Assembly: GCA_003281505.1 (NCBI GenBank) | Contig: QCBU01000002.1 | Location: 124,001 to 188,000, forward strand | Direction of reading: 5' to 3' | DNA length: 64,000 bases | Origin: Prochlorococcus sp. AG-347-J14 | Lineage (GTDB): Bacteria; Cyanobacteriota; Cyanobacteriia; PCC-6307; Cyanobiaceae | Part shown: positions 39,520 to 48,246 of the stretch, piece by piece | Layout of the letters: every line of letters starts with the position of its first letter | How positions within the stretch are numbered: position 1 is the first letter of the stretch | Made by a program: the position numbers and the translations under genes | The notes under the pieces: generated by a model | Told to the model about the DNA's origin: nothing | Databases searched by the model: none | The model's input: the letters and a program-made list of their open reading frames with translations, nothing else

Positions 39520-39722
39520 GATAATTCAAATTCTTGTATAAATAATCTGATGCAAATAATTAATAAATCAGTTAAATTTTATTTATTAATACATATTGGG
39601 TATTATTAATAATTAATAAAAGAATATTTTTTAAATCAATAATTAATTGAAACTTTATACTCTTTATTTTAAATTCAAGTTCTTAGAAAACTTCATAATT
39701 AAATGCGTAAAAAAATTAAATA

Positions 39723-39793
39723 AGGCGGCACCCAGATTCGAACTGGGGATAAAGGATTTGCAATCCTCTGCCTTACCACTTGGCCATGCCGCC
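39723..39793 (-). tRNA. trnC: tRNA-Cys (anticodon GCA)
   Basis: 71 nt on the minus strand. Acceptor strands GGCGGCA and TGCCGCC pair perfectly; the anticodon arm AGGATTGCAAATCCT shows GCA, and the T arm has GTTCGAATC. The discriminator is U, as expected for tRNA-Cys. The 3' CCA is not encoded. The long plus-strand open frame that crosses it is not coding here. Confidence 0.97.
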
Positions 39794-39794
39794 G

Positions 39795-39818
39795 AAAAAG
39801 ATTCGAATGAATCTTTTT
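39795..39818. repeat. perfect hairpin next to tRNA-Cys
   Basis: AAAAAGATTC (39795-39804) and GAATCTTTTT (39809-39818) form 10 perfect base pairs around the loop GAAT, one base from the tRNA-Cys 5' end. With T5 on either strand it could act as a weak two-way terminator or shield the tRNA leader from the adjacent + gene. Function inferred. Confidence 0.5.
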
Positions 39819-39835
39819 ATGATCTTAACAGTAAG

Positions 39836-41065
39836 GTGTCTCATTCTCTACTATTCATTTGCAATGGTCATGGAGAAGATGTAATCGCATCGGAGATAAT
39901 AAAAAGATTACTAAAAAAAATAAAAAATAAAAATATAGAAGTTTTGCCGTTAGTGGGAAATGGAGATGTATTTAATTCCATAAAATCAAAGAATTTTCGT
40001 AAAATAGGATATTTAAAAGAGCTGCCTAGTGGAGGTTTTAGTAATCAAAGCCTGAAGGGATTTGTGCTTGATTTGTTTGCAGGATTTTTAATCTATAATT
40101 TAAGAAATTTGCTACTTGTAAAAAGGAAGTCAAAACATAACTGTAAAATTGTCGCAGTAGGCGATTTCTTGCCATTACTCTACGCTTGGACTTCAGAATG
40201 CGAATTTAGTTTTATTGGAACTCCCAAAAGTGACCATACTTGGAGTAGTGGGCCAGGTTGGGATTTAAGCGATTTTTATCATAAATTGAAAGGTTCTGAA
40301 TGGGATCCATGGGAAATGTTTTTAATGAAATCTCCAAGATGTAAAAATTTGATTATGAGAGATAAAATTACAGCTAATAATTTGAATAAAAAAAATATTG
40401 ATGCAAAATACTTGGGTAATCCAATGATGGATTTTGTTAATGCAACAAACGAAAAGATATCAAATATTATTTCTTTTAAAAGGATTATTTTATTAGTTGG
40501 AAGTAGATATCCTGAAGCTCTTAAAAATCTTGATAATTTTCTAAATTGTTTGCAAGATTTTCATTTATCAAATGATTTGGTAATACTTTTGCCTTTGAGC
40601 ATTAATGCGAATGTGATTCAAATTCAAAACTATTTAAATAAATATGGTTTTATAAAACAGAGAAAAGTTAAATTTCTAATTGATGAAGATTCAGTATGGA
40701 AAAAGAAAGATAAATATGTAGTGATTGGAAAAGGTAAATTCAATACATGGGCAAATATGGCAGAAGTTGGCTTGTCTAATGCAGGAACTGCCACAGAGCA
40801 AATTACTGGCCTTGGAATTCCATCTCTTTCTCTACCGGGACCTGGACCACAATTTACAAAATCATTTGCGAAGAGGCAATCAAGATTATTGGGAGGTAGT
40901 GTTTTAGTTTGCAATAACAAGAAAATTCTTTTAAAACGTTTAAGTTTACTTTTGAAAGGAAAAGTTGATAGGTTAGAACAAGCAAAAATTGGAAAAAAAA
41001 GGATGGGGGAATCTGGAGCAAGTGAGAAAATCGTAGATGTCATAAACCTCCATTTGTTATCTTAG
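39836..41065 (+). CDS. lipid-A-disaccharide synthase-like glycosyltransferase-fold protein
   Basis: 409 residues from GTG 39836. The N terminus SLLFICNGHGEDVIASEII resembles the LpxB-related family of cyanobacteria and plants. Later segments include GTPKSDHTWSSGPGWDLSDF, GNPMMDFVNA and the nucleotide-sugar-site-like GNAGTATEQITGLGIPSLSLPGPGPQ (read piecewise: GTATEQ, GLGIPSLSLPG). It is not LpxB itself; the reaction is unknown. The frame is open further upstream through tRNA-Cys, but GTG 39836 is the only start codon that keeps the family N terminus. Confidence 0.75.
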   Translation: MSHSLLFICNGHGEDVIASEIIKRLLKKIKNKNIEVLPLVGNGDVFNSIKSKNFRKIGYLKELPSGGFSNQSLKGFVLDLFAGFLIYNLRNLLLVKRKSKHNCKIVAVGDFLPLLYAWTSECEFSFIGTPKSDHTWSSGPGWDLSDFYHKLKGSEWDPWEMFLMKSPRCKNLIMRDKITANNLNKKNIDAKYLGNPMMDFVNATNEKISNIISFKRIILLVGSRYPEALKNLDNFLNCLQDFHLSNDLVILLPLSINANVIQIQNYLNKYGFIKQRKVKFLIDEDSVWKKKDKYVVIGKGKFNTWANMAEVGLSNAGTATEQITGLGIPSLSLPGPGPQFTKSFAKRQSRLLGGSVLVCNNKKILLKRLSLLLKGKVDRLEQAKIGKKRMGESGASEKIVDVINLHLLS

Positions 41066-41100
41066 TAAATAGCTCCAGCTTATTAATTATTAATTCTTTT

Positions 41101-41367
41101 ATGTATCCAATAAATGATCGGGAATATCTAAAAATTTGTGCAGAGATTGCAAAACTTATGAGTATAAGCTTATCTTCTGCTAAGAAGAAAGTAGAAATTC
41201 AAATTACAAAAGAAGGCTCGAAAACTATTCATGAAAAAATTCAAGTTGCTCATAATGTTTTAAAAATTTGTGAAAAAAAGGATGGAGATCAATCAAGTTC
41301 TTCAAGAATACTTGATAAGCTTATGGAATCTCTTGATGGTGAAGACAATTTTTTAACTGAAGATTGA
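41101..41367 (+). CDS. small unknown protein
   Basis: 88 residues. A helical N terminus (DREYLKICAEIAKLMSISLSSAKKKVEI) is followed by a short basic strand and an acidic Ser-rich end (KDGDQSSSSRILDKLMESLDGEDN). The family is not recognised. It lies 35 bp after the LpxB-like gene and 3 bp before the convergent rnd gene. Confidence 0.65.
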   Translation: MYPINDREYLKICAEIAKLMSISLSSAKKKVEIQITKEGSKTIHEKIQVAHNVLKICEKKDGDQSSSSRILDKLMESLDGEDNFLTED

Positions 41368-41370
41368 TTC

Positions 41371-42006
41371 TTAATGTTCAAATATATTTGAGAATTTCAT
41401 TATGTCTAAATCAGCATGTATAGAGACTGTTTCGAAACATTTTTTAGCTAATTCATATCTATTTTCTCTCTTTAAGATAATTTTTAGTTTATGCATAGCT
41501 TCAATTAAATATTTAACATCATTTGCTGCATAATCTAATTGATCTTTTGTTAAATCTTCGTTGCTACCCCAATCACTGCTTTGTGAGCTTTTGTCTAATT
41601 CTATACCTAATAATTCATTTATTAAATCTTTTAAACCGTGTTTATTTGTATAAGTTCTCGCTAATTTACTAGCAATTTTTGTACAAAAAATATTTTTTGT
41701 TTTAATTCCAAGATTGCATTTTAGAGCTGCCACATCAAATCTCGCGAAGTGAAAGATTTTAGTAATTTTTTCATCTTCAAGAAGTGCTTTTAAATGAGGT
41801 GAAGAAGATGTATTTAGTTCGATTTTTATACATGATGTTTTTTTATATTCATTACATATTTGTACTAAACAGAGTCTATCTCTTCCATGAATTAAACCCA
41901 TTGCTTCAGTGTCAATAGCTAGGTGGGATGATTTTTTATAAAGATTGTATAAATCTGCACTTAAATCGCCATAATGAAGGTCAATATTTTTATTTTTAAT
42001 AGTCAT
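41371..42006 (-). CDS. rnd: ribonuclease D-like 3'-5' exonuclease
   Basis: 211 residues, the DEDD exonuclease domain without the C-terminal HRDC domain of E. coli RNase D. Motifs are AIDTEAMGL (first Asp/Glu, near 32), HFARFDVAAL (near 80) and AANDVKYLIEAM (DEDDy motif III, near 160). It probably trims tRNA or other RNA 3' ends. Cyanobacteria have this short form. Confidence 0.9.
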   Translation of the reverse strand: MTIKNKNIDLHYGDLSADLYNLYKKSSHLAIDTEAMGLIHGRDRLCLVQICNEYKKTSCIKIELNTSSSPHLKALLEDEKITKIFHFARFDVAALKCNLGIKTKNIFCTKIASKLARTYTNKHGLKDLINELLGIELDKSSQSSDWGSNEDLTKDQLDYAANDVKYLIEAMHKLKIILKRENRYELAKKCFETVSIHADLDIMKFSNIFEH

Positions 42007-42170
42007 TTTTAATAAGTATTTAAAGTAATTTAAGATTTAGAAAATTACTTAAGGTTTTATGTAATTAAGAATTTTTATTTAATAGGGTTATTTTACAGAA
42101 TAATTCTAAAAAATTATATTATGATGTAACTTTAATTTTTATTCTTGAGTTACAAGAAAAAATTTATTTA

Positions 42171-42728
42171 ATGTCCTATTCCTTAAATTCAACATTATTT
42201 CTGACAATTCTCTTGGCCATAGGATTATTTTTTTTTCTTAGGGCTTCCAGTAAAGATAGAACAACCATCGTTGAGATTTCATCTTCTCTGCAGCCAGTTA
42301 AGGTTTTAAATGGTTTATGTGAATGGCTTAATTTGAGGGGATGGAAGCAAACAGGAGGAGATTTTGAACAAAGAATTTTAATATTTAAGGGTCAAGTTGT
42401 TTCTAGTAAATTTTTAGCAATTTTTTTAGGTTTTCTTGGCGGTTTTGGTTCTTGTGCCTTGGGATTAGTAATTATTCAAATATATCCTGAATTAGGTTGG
42501 TGGCCTATTCTTTTGGGATTAATTGGTGGCCCTTTGTCTGGAATAGTTTATTTTAAAAAATCAGCAAGAGAGGAGAAATTCGAATTAAGGTTGATTAACG
42601 ATAATGAAAATGATTCAACTTTTATGAGACTAAGAGCGCATAGGGATGAATTAATCTCTTTAGAAAATGAACTTGGAGAAAAACTTCAATTGAAAAGTGA
42701 TGGTTCTTTATTTAAAACACCTATATAA
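42171..42728 (+). CDS. two- or three-span membrane protein, possible CCB1-like cytochrome b6f biogenesis factor
   Basis: 185 residues. An N-terminal membrane segment (LFLTILLAIGLFFFLRA), a soluble stretch with LNGLCEWLNLRGWKQTGGDF, and two more spans (LAIFLGFLGGFGSCALGLVII, LGWWPILLGLIGGPLSGIVYF) with an acidic-helical tail. The layout recalls the cyanobacterial CCB1/DUF3529 family, needed to attach haem c' to cytochrome b6. That assignment is from memory of topology and is tentative. Confidence 0.55.
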   Translation: MSYSLNSTLFLTILLAIGLFFFLRASSKDRTTIVEISSSLQPVKVLNGLCEWLNLRGWKQTGGDFEQRILIFKGQVVSSKFLAIFLGFLGGFGSCALGLVIIQIYPELGWWPILLGLIGGPLSGIVYFKKSAREEKFELRLINDNENDSTFMRLRAHRDELISLENELGEKLQLKSDGSLFKTPI

Positions 42729-42756
42729 GATAATTTAAAATTTTATTCGATAATTT

Positions 42757-43785
42757 TTAATCAAAAATATTATTCTCTATACAGAATTTCTCTAACTCTC
42801 TATCATTTGACCAATCTTGGGGTTTTGTAAAAATTGATGTGAGAAATTCTTCTCGAGAACCCTTTTCAGCTTTATATCCATATTCCCATCTAGCTAAAGG
42901 TGGTAAGGACATCAATATAGATTCAGTCCTTCCATTTGTTTGTAGTCCAAAAATCGTGCCTCTATCCCAAACTAAATTGAATTCGACATATCTGCCTCTT
43001 CGATATAGCTGAAATTCTCTTTCCCTCGATGAATATGCTTGAGAAGCTCTTTTTTCAATAATGGGCAAATATGAAGGTAGGAATGCCTGCCCACAGTTTT
43101 CCGCTAAAGAAAATAAATTATCCCAATTTAAATTAGATCTGCTAATATTTTTTGAAGCTTTTGATGCTACTCCGTTTTGATTATTTCCTCTATAAATATT
43201 CCCTGAACCATCTTGATAATCATAAAAAATACCTCCTATGCCTCTAGATTCATTTCTATGCTTCAAGAAGAAATATTCATCACACCATGGTTTGAAAACT
43301 TTATGCAAATCTTGATCAACTTTCTCACAAGCTTTTTTATGCTCGTCATGAAAATTCCTTACATCAGAAAGATAAGGATAAAAAGGCGTTAAATCTGCAC
43401 CTCCTCCAAACCACCAAACAGGACCAGCTTCGAAATATCGATAATTCAGATGAACTGTAGGAATATAGGGATTCTTAGGATGCAACACCATAGAAGTTCC
43501 TGTAGCAAACCATTCATGACCTTTTGCTTCGGGCCTTTGAGAGATTATAGATTGAGGCAATTCTTTTCCCTTTACTTCCGAAAAATTCACTCCTGCTTGC
43601 TCAAAAATAGAACCATTTTTCAATACTCTTGATCTTCCACCGCCACCTTCGTCTCTTAGCCAGGATTCTTCTGTAAATTTTTCTTTGCCATCAACATTTT
43701 CAAGACCTGAACAAATTTTGTCTTGTAGAGTTAATAAGAGATTTTTAGTTTTTTCTCTCGAGTTTTTAGGAGGTTCTTTCAACAT
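42757..43785 (-). CDS. hemF: oxygen-dependent coproporphyrinogen III oxidase
   Basis: 342 residues. The HemF signatures [20 protein letters not shown] (near 101), [15 protein letters not shown] (near 123) and [20 protein letters not shown]-like are present, and the C terminus carries [18 protein letters not shown]. It oxidises coproporphyrinogen III with O2 in haem and chlorophyll synthesis. It is divergent from mrp with a symmetric promoter-like repeat between them. Confidence 0.97.
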   Translation of the reverse strand: MLKEPPKNSREKTKNLLLTLQDKICSGLENVDGKEKFTEESWLRDEGGGGRSRVLKNGSIFEQAGVNFSEVKGKELPQSIISQRPEAKGHEWFATGTSMVLHPKNPYIPTVHLNYRYFEAGPVWWFGGGADLTPFYPYLSDVRNFHDEHKKACEKVDQDLHKVFKPWCDEYFFLKHRNESRGIGGIFYDYQDGSGNIYRGNNQNGVASKASKNISRSNLNWDNLFSLAENCGQAFLPSYLPIIEKRASQAYSSREREFQLYRRGRYVEFNLVWDRGTIFGLQTNGRTESILMSLPPLARWEYGYKAEKGSREEFLTSIFTKPQDWSNDRELEKFCIENNIFD

Positions 43786-43815
43786 GTATTTTGTAAATCT
43801 TGAAAAAATTTTTTT

Positions 43816-43846
43816 TTGGTAAATTATAAGTTTCTCCTTATAATTT
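43816..43846. promoter_or_regulatory. divergent promoter element between hemF and mrp
   Basis: The inverted repeat AAATTATAAG (43821-43830) and CTTATAATTT (43837-43846), with a 6-nt centre, holds two TATAAT -10 boxes facing outwards. On the plus strand TATAAT at 43839-43844 has TTGGTA at 43816-43821 as a -35 with the ideal 17-bp spacing, pointing to mrp. On the minus strand TATAAT at 43829-43824 points to hemF, but its -35 is poor. The symmetric layout could also bind a dimeric regulator. Confidence 0.6.
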
Positions 43847-43942
43847 CTCTTAAGGGGTCTCTATTGCCTATTATTTGATAGTTCGACATAGTTCTTAATC
43901 TTTTAAACAGTCGACTACCTTGTCAAAATATTTAAAAATTTA

Positions 43943-45013
43943 ATGACCACAATAGAAGATGCGAATTTTGCTTTACAAAAAGTTCTAGATGCTGGATCAA
44001 AGAAAAATGTAATTGAATTAGCTTGGATTAAAAATGTAAGAGTAAGTATACCGAGAGTAATCGTAGCATTATCATTACCATCGTTTGCAAATTCTCAGAG
44101 AGATAGAATTGTACAAGAGGTTAGAGAAATACTACTGGATTTTGAAGATATTGATGATGTTCAAATAGAGATAGATAATAATTCTTCCAAAATAGAATCT
44201 CAAAATCAAAGTAATACTCCTGAGTTACAGAAAATTGATGGAATTAAACATACCATAGCTGTTAGCAGTGGTAAAGGTGGGGTTGGGAAAAGTACCATTG
44301 CGGTTAATCTCGCTTGTTCTCTAGCTAAATTAGGCTTAAAAACTGGTTTGCTGGATGCAGATATATATGGACCTAATACTCCCTCAATGATGGGAGTTGC
44401 CGAACAGAATCCAAAGGTTACAGAAGGTAGTGGCAGTGATCAAAGGTTAATACCAATAGATAAATATGGAATTTCATTGGTATCAATGGGTTTCCTCATA
44501 GAAGAAGGTCAGCCAGTTATATGGAGAGGACCAATGCTAAATAGTATCATCCGACAATTTTTGTACCAAGTTGAATGGAATAATCTTGATTTTTTGGTTA
44601 TTGACTTGCCTCCAGGAACAGGCGATGCTCAAATATCCCTTTCTCAATCTGTGCCTATTTCTGGAGCTATAGTTGTCACTACTCCTCAACAAGTATCTTT
44701 GCAAGATGCAAGGAGGGGATTAGCAATGTTTAAACAATTAGGAGTACCTTTACTGGGAATTGTAGAAAATATGTCAGTATTTATTCCGCCAGATATGCCA
44801 GGCAAAAAATATGAAATTTTTGGTAAAGGTGGTGGACAAACATTAGCTAAAGAAAATGACTTACCATTATTAGCTCAAATTCCTATTGAAATCCCTCTCC
44901 TTGATGAGAGTAATAAAGGTGTACCAATCTCAGTAAGCCAGCCCAATAAAGAAAGTTCTGTTGTATTTGGTAACTTAGCTCAATTAATTAAGAATAAATT
45001 TGTTGATAAATAA
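43943..45013 (+). CDS. mrp: Mrp/ApbC-type iron-sulfur cluster carrier ATPase
   Basis: 356 residues. An N-terminal MIP18/DUF59 domain (about 1-85) is followed by a deviant Walker A VSSGKGGVGKST (near 110) and the Mrp signature DADIYGPNTPSMM. The family moves Fe-S clusters to target proteins, including photosystem I in cyanobacteria. It is directly upstream of rodA (3 bp), so the two are probably co-transcribed, though functionally unrelated. Confidence 0.93.
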   Translation: MTTIEDANFALQKVLDAGSKKNVIELAWIKNVRVSIPRVIVALSLPSFANSQRDRIVQEVREILLDFEDIDDVQIEIDNNSSKIESQNQSNTPELQKIDGIKHTIAVSSGKGGVGKSTIAVNLACSLAKLGLKTGLLDADIYGPNTPSMMGVAEQNPKVTEGSGSDQRLIPIDKYGISLVSMGFLIEEGQPVIWRGPMLNSIIRQFLYQVEWNNLDFLVIDLPPGTGDAQISLSQSVPISGAIVVTTPQQVSLQDARRGLAMFKQLGVPLLGIVENMSVFIPPDMPGKKYEIFGKGGGQTLAKENDLPLLAQIPIEIPLLDESNKGVPISVSQPNKESSVVFGNLAQLIKNKFVDK

Positions 45014-45016
45014 TTG

Positions 45017-46285
45017 ATGTTTAAGAAAATTTCTTTATTAAATAACAGAGGATTTTTACAAAAAAAATACAACTTTAATAGAGGTTTTTTATTTTCTCCA
45101 CTACTTATAATTCCCCTGTTTTTAGTCATTATTTCGGGTTTATTAATAAAAAGTATTCAGGGTGATCTTTTAGTATCTAACTATTTAAGTCATATTTTAA
45201 CTGGTTTTTTAGGTTATTTTTTAGCATTTTTTATTTCTTATATACCCTTAGAGAGAATTAGAAAATATGTGGTTCCATTTTATTTATGTACTTTAATATC
45301 GTTATTACTAATTTATTTTTTTGGGATATCAGTTTCTGGAGCTCAAAGGTGGTTAAACTTGGGCATCTTTTCTTTTCAGCCTTCAGAAGTAGCTAAAATA
45401 AGTACTGTATTAACTCTTGCTTTAGTACTAGACAAGAAGAATATTATAACAAAAAGAGATTTATTATTGCCCTTATTAGTAGTAGTTGTTCCTTGGTTAT
45501 TAATTTTCTTTCAACCGGACTTAGGTACGTCTCTAGTTTTAATTGTTTTGACAGGTATGATGCTTTATTGGTCGCAAATGCCCATAGAGTGGATTTTGAT
45601 ATTAGGGTTTTGTCTTGTTACTTCTGCATTATATTTAACCTTACCAACTCTTCTTATTTTCTGGATTCCATTTATAGGATATCTTGCTTATAGATCTTCG
45701 AAAAAGAAAATTATTTTTTCTGCTTTCGCTATCACCTTACATTTGTTGATAGCAAAATTGACACCAATTTTATGGCAGTATGGCCTAAAAGAATATCAAA
45801 AAGATAGATTAGTTTTATTTTTAGATCCAAATAGAGATCCATTAGGTGGCGGATATCATTTGATACAGAGTCAAATTGCAATTGGTTCTGGAGGATTATT
45901 TGGGACTGGTTTATTGCAAGGTAAGTTGACTAATTTGCAATTTATACCAGAACAACATACTGATTTTATATTCAGTGCTTTAGGCGAGGAATTGGGTTTT
46001 GTGGGGTGCACAATAGTTTTATTTTTGTTCTTTTTTTTGATTAAAAAACTTATTAATACTGCAACAATTGCTAGGACTAACTTTGAATCTCTGATAGTTA
46101 TTGGAATAACCTCAACTTTTTTATTCCAAATAATTATTAACTTATTTATGACTATTGGATTAGGACCAGTTACTGGAATTCCCCTTCCTTTTATGAGCTA
46201 TGGTCGAACTGCATTGGTGACTAATTTTATATCCATTGGATTTGTTTTATCTATATTGAAACGTTCTAGATCACTGCGAAGTTAA
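45017..46285 (+). CDS. rodA: rod shape-determining protein RodA (SEDS glycosyltransferase)
   Basis: About 422 residues with some ten membrane spans. SEDS signatures are SGAQRWLNLGIFSFQPSEVAK (near 111), FFQPDLGTSLVL (near 166), and the C-terminal PEQHTDFIFSALGEELG (near 313) and PFMSYGRTALVTNF. RodA polymerises peptidoglycan with a PBP2 in the elongation complex, linking to MreBCD. A TTG-ATG pair is available at 45014/45017; I used the ATG. It overlaps the kinase gene by one base (TAATG). Confidence 0.95.
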   Translation: MFKKISLLNNRGFLQKKYNFNRGFLFSPLLIIPLFLVIISGLLIKSIQGDLLVSNYLSHILTGFLGYFLAFFISYIPLERIRKYVVPFYLCTLISLLLIYFFGISVSGAQRWLNLGIFSFQPSEVAKISTVLTLALVLDKKNIITKRDLLLPLLVVVVPWLLIFFQPDLGTSLVLIVLTGMMLYWSQMPIEWILILGFCLVTSALYLTLPTLLIFWIPFIGYLAYRSSKKKIIFSAFAITLHLLIAKLTPILWQYGLKEYQKDRLVLFLDPNRDPLGGGYHLIQSQIAIGSGGLFGTGLLQGKLTNLQFIPEQHTDFIFSALGEELGFVGCTIVLFLFFFLIKKLINTATIARTNFESLIVIGITSTFLFQIIINLFMTIGLGPVTGIPLPFMSYGRTALVTNFISIGFVLSILKRSRSLRS

Positions 46286-47652
46286 TGAAATCACAAATAA
46301 CTATAAAAAAAATTCAAGACTTTTTGATTCAAGGAGTTCAAACTACATATGTGGATGATGATACATGTAGAAGAATGTGGTGGGCTTCTTTAGAAGTTAT
46401 TCAAAAAGATTTCCTATCCCATCATTATAAACAAGGAGGTATTTGGGTATCCTCCCCTTTGCCAGCTCTTAATGATAAAAAATTCTTTAATCAACTTCAT
46501 GGATGGCTCTGGTCACCAAAGGGGTTTCCATACTTTCAAAATGAGAATGCAGGTTTTTTACCAATTAATAATAATAATTCAGATAAGATAAAAAAAGATT
46601 TCGATTTAGTCAGTAATTATAAAGTCTTAAATCTTAGCGAAAAAGATGGTTATGAACCTTTTTTGATGATAATCACCCCAAATTTTCAGTGTATTTTATC
46701 AATTGCAGGAGAAAAAGATAAGAAATATTTATTAATGAAGTGTGATGAAGAAAGCTTGAAAATTTCAATTGAACTAATGCATGCGAAATTAAATCAGGCA
46801 AATTACGAGGAAGGGGTTAAATTTCGTGATGCAATTAATAATTTAGGAAACTTGAATATGAATAATCAATTTGAAAAATCCTTTTGGCCAATATTATCGG
46901 CAAAATTAGCAAATTTGGTACCAAATCAGAATATACATAATTCTGTAAAAAACGATGAAAAAAATGAGCAAATAACTGAAGCAAAATTATTACGTGCAAT
47001 TTCTCATGAAGTAAGAACTCCTTTGGCAACAATCAGAACCCTCATAAGTTCTACTTTAAAAAAATATAATATGGATGAATCAATGAGAAATCGTCTAATT
47101 CAAATAGATAATGAATGTAATGAACAAATTGATAGGTTTGGTTTAATCTTTAATGCAGCAGAATTAGTTAGTAATGAGGTCCCTTCATTAAATGAATTGG
47201 CAAAAATTAATTTAGCCGAAATTTTCAAAAAGCTTGCCCCTTCTTGGAATAAACAGCTAAAACGACGTGGTATTTCTTTAAAGATAGATATCCCGAATCA
47301 ACTTCCGCAAATTTTGAGTGATTCTGAAAAATTAGAATTAATGCTAAGTGGATTAATTGATAAAAATACTAGAGGATTAAAAGAGGGTAGTACATTGATT
47401 TTAGAATTAAGACCAGCTGGTCAAAAACTTAAACTACAACTAAAAGTACAATTAGAGAGTAATCAAAAAGAAATTCAAAAAAAAGATAATGGTTCTGATA
47501 TTAGTCCTGTTTTAAATTGGAACCCTCAAACAGGTAGTTTACAACTTAGTCAAAATGCTACTCAAAAGTTGTTAGCTAGTTTAGGAGGTCATGTCACACA
47601 AAGGCGTGATACGGGTTTGACAGTATTTTTTCCGATTTCAGATTCAAAATAA
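46285..47652 (+). CDS. sensor histidine kinase with degenerate ATP-binding domain
   Basis: 455 residues, apparently soluble. The H box LLRAISHEVRTPLATIRTLI puts the phosphoacceptor at His241. The following dimerisation region is normal. The catalytic domain keeps a weak N box (LELMLSGLIDKNTRGL, 350-365) and a C-terminal GGHVTQRRDTGLTVFFPIS, but shows no DxGxG box. The N-terminal 230 residues contain no PAS or KaiB-like domain that I recognise. It could be a kinase that accepts phosphate but uses an altered ATP site, or a phosphatase-only partner. No response regulator is adjacent, though rpaB is in the window. Confidence 0.78.
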   Translation: MKSQITIKKIQDFLIQGVQTTYVDDDTCRRMWWASLEVIQKDFLSHHYKQGGIWVSSPLPALNDKKFFNQLHGWLWSPKGFPYFQNENAGFLPINNNNSDKIKKDFDLVSNYKVLNLSEKDGYEPFLMIITPNFQCILSIAGEKDKKYLLMKCDEESLKISIELMHAKLNQANYEEGVKFRDAINNLGNLNMNNQFEKSFWPILSAKLANLVPNQNIHNSVKNDEKNEQITEAKLLRAISHEVRTPLATIRTLISSTLKKYNMDESMRNRLIQIDNECNEQIDRFGLIFNAAELVSNEVPSLNELAKINLAEIFKKLAPSWNKQLKRRGISLKIDIPNQLPQILSDSEKLELMLSGLIDKNTRGLKEGSTLILELRPAGQKLKLQLKVQLESNQKEIQKKDNGSDISPVLNWNPQTGSLQLSQNATQKLLASLGGHVTQRRDTGLTVFFPISDSK

Positions 47653-47706
47653 AATGAGAAAAAAGTTTTCCATATATTAAATAATGTAGAAAATTTCTTG
47701 TAAATT

Positions 47707-47748
47707 TATAATTTTGCAAAATATGAATGCTAATTTCTTATAAGAAAT
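47707..47748 (+). promoter_or_regulatory. psaD promoter region with a 16-bp palindrome
   Basis: TATAAT at 47707-47712 is a candidate -10, giving a start near 47719 and a leader of about 46 nt. Inside that leader lies the perfect palindrome ATTTCTTATAAGAAAT (47733-47748), 16 bp before the ATG. Its TATAAG (47739-47744) could itself be a second -10. A regulator-binding role is possible but unproven. Confidence 0.5.
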
Positions 47749-47764
47749 AACTCAAAAACCAAGG

Positions 47765-48187
47765 ATGACTGAAACTTTAGTTGGTCAATTTCCAAAGCAT
47801 ATAGGAAGTACCGGGGGTTTATTAAACTCAGCAGAAACCGAAGAAAAATATGCAATTGTATGGAAAAGTTCCAAAGAACAAGCATTTGAATTGCCCACGG
47901 GTGGAGCGGCTATTATGCATGAAGGTGATAATCTAATGTACTTTGCAAGAAAAGAACAATGCCTTGCATTAGGGACACAATTAAGAACTTTCAAGCCAAG
48001 AATTGAAGATTTTAAAATTTACCGAATTTTCCCAGGTGGCGATATTGAATTTTTACACCCAAAAGATGGTGTTTTCTCTGAAAAAGTAAACGAAGGCAGA
48101 GAGAAAGTAGGTCATAATCCAAGAAGAATAGGTGAGAATCCTAATCCAGCTGGTTTGAAATTTACAACTAAGAATACTTTTGATTAA
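47765..48187 (+). CDS. psaD: photosystem I subunit II PsaD
   Basis: 140 residues. The typical PsaD blocks are present: [20 protein letters not shown] (near 28), [20 protein letters not shown], and [17 protein letters not shown] near the end. It sits on the cytoplasmic face of photosystem I and docks ferredoxin beside PsaC. trpE follows after 59 bp with its own promoter. Confidence 0.98.
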   Translation: MTETLVGQFPKHIGSTGGLLNSAETEEKYAIVWKSSKEQAFELPTGGAAIMHEGDNLMYFARKEQCLALGTQLRTFKPRIEDFKIYRIFPGGDIEFLHPKDGVFSEKVNEGREKVGHNPRRIGENPNPAGLKFTTKNTFD

Positions 48188-48198
48188 CTTCCTTAAAG

Positions 48199-48227
48199 TT
48201 GATATAAAAGAAGAAAATAATTATAAT
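48199..48227 (+). promoter_or_regulatory. trpE promoter
   Basis: TTGATA (48199-48204) and TATAAT (48222-48227) are separated by 17 bp. A start near 48234 leaves a leader of about 13 nt before the trpE ATG at 48247. This is the best sigma-70-type promoter I see in the window. No trp leader peptide or attenuator fits in so short a leader. Confidence 0.7.
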
Positions 48228-48246
48228 TTGGGTTGACATTATTAAT

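Noticed and set aside
39647-39835. Upstream extension of the LpxB-like gene
   Set aside because: The extension translates the antisense strand of tRNA-Cys; the family N terminus starts right after GTG 39836.
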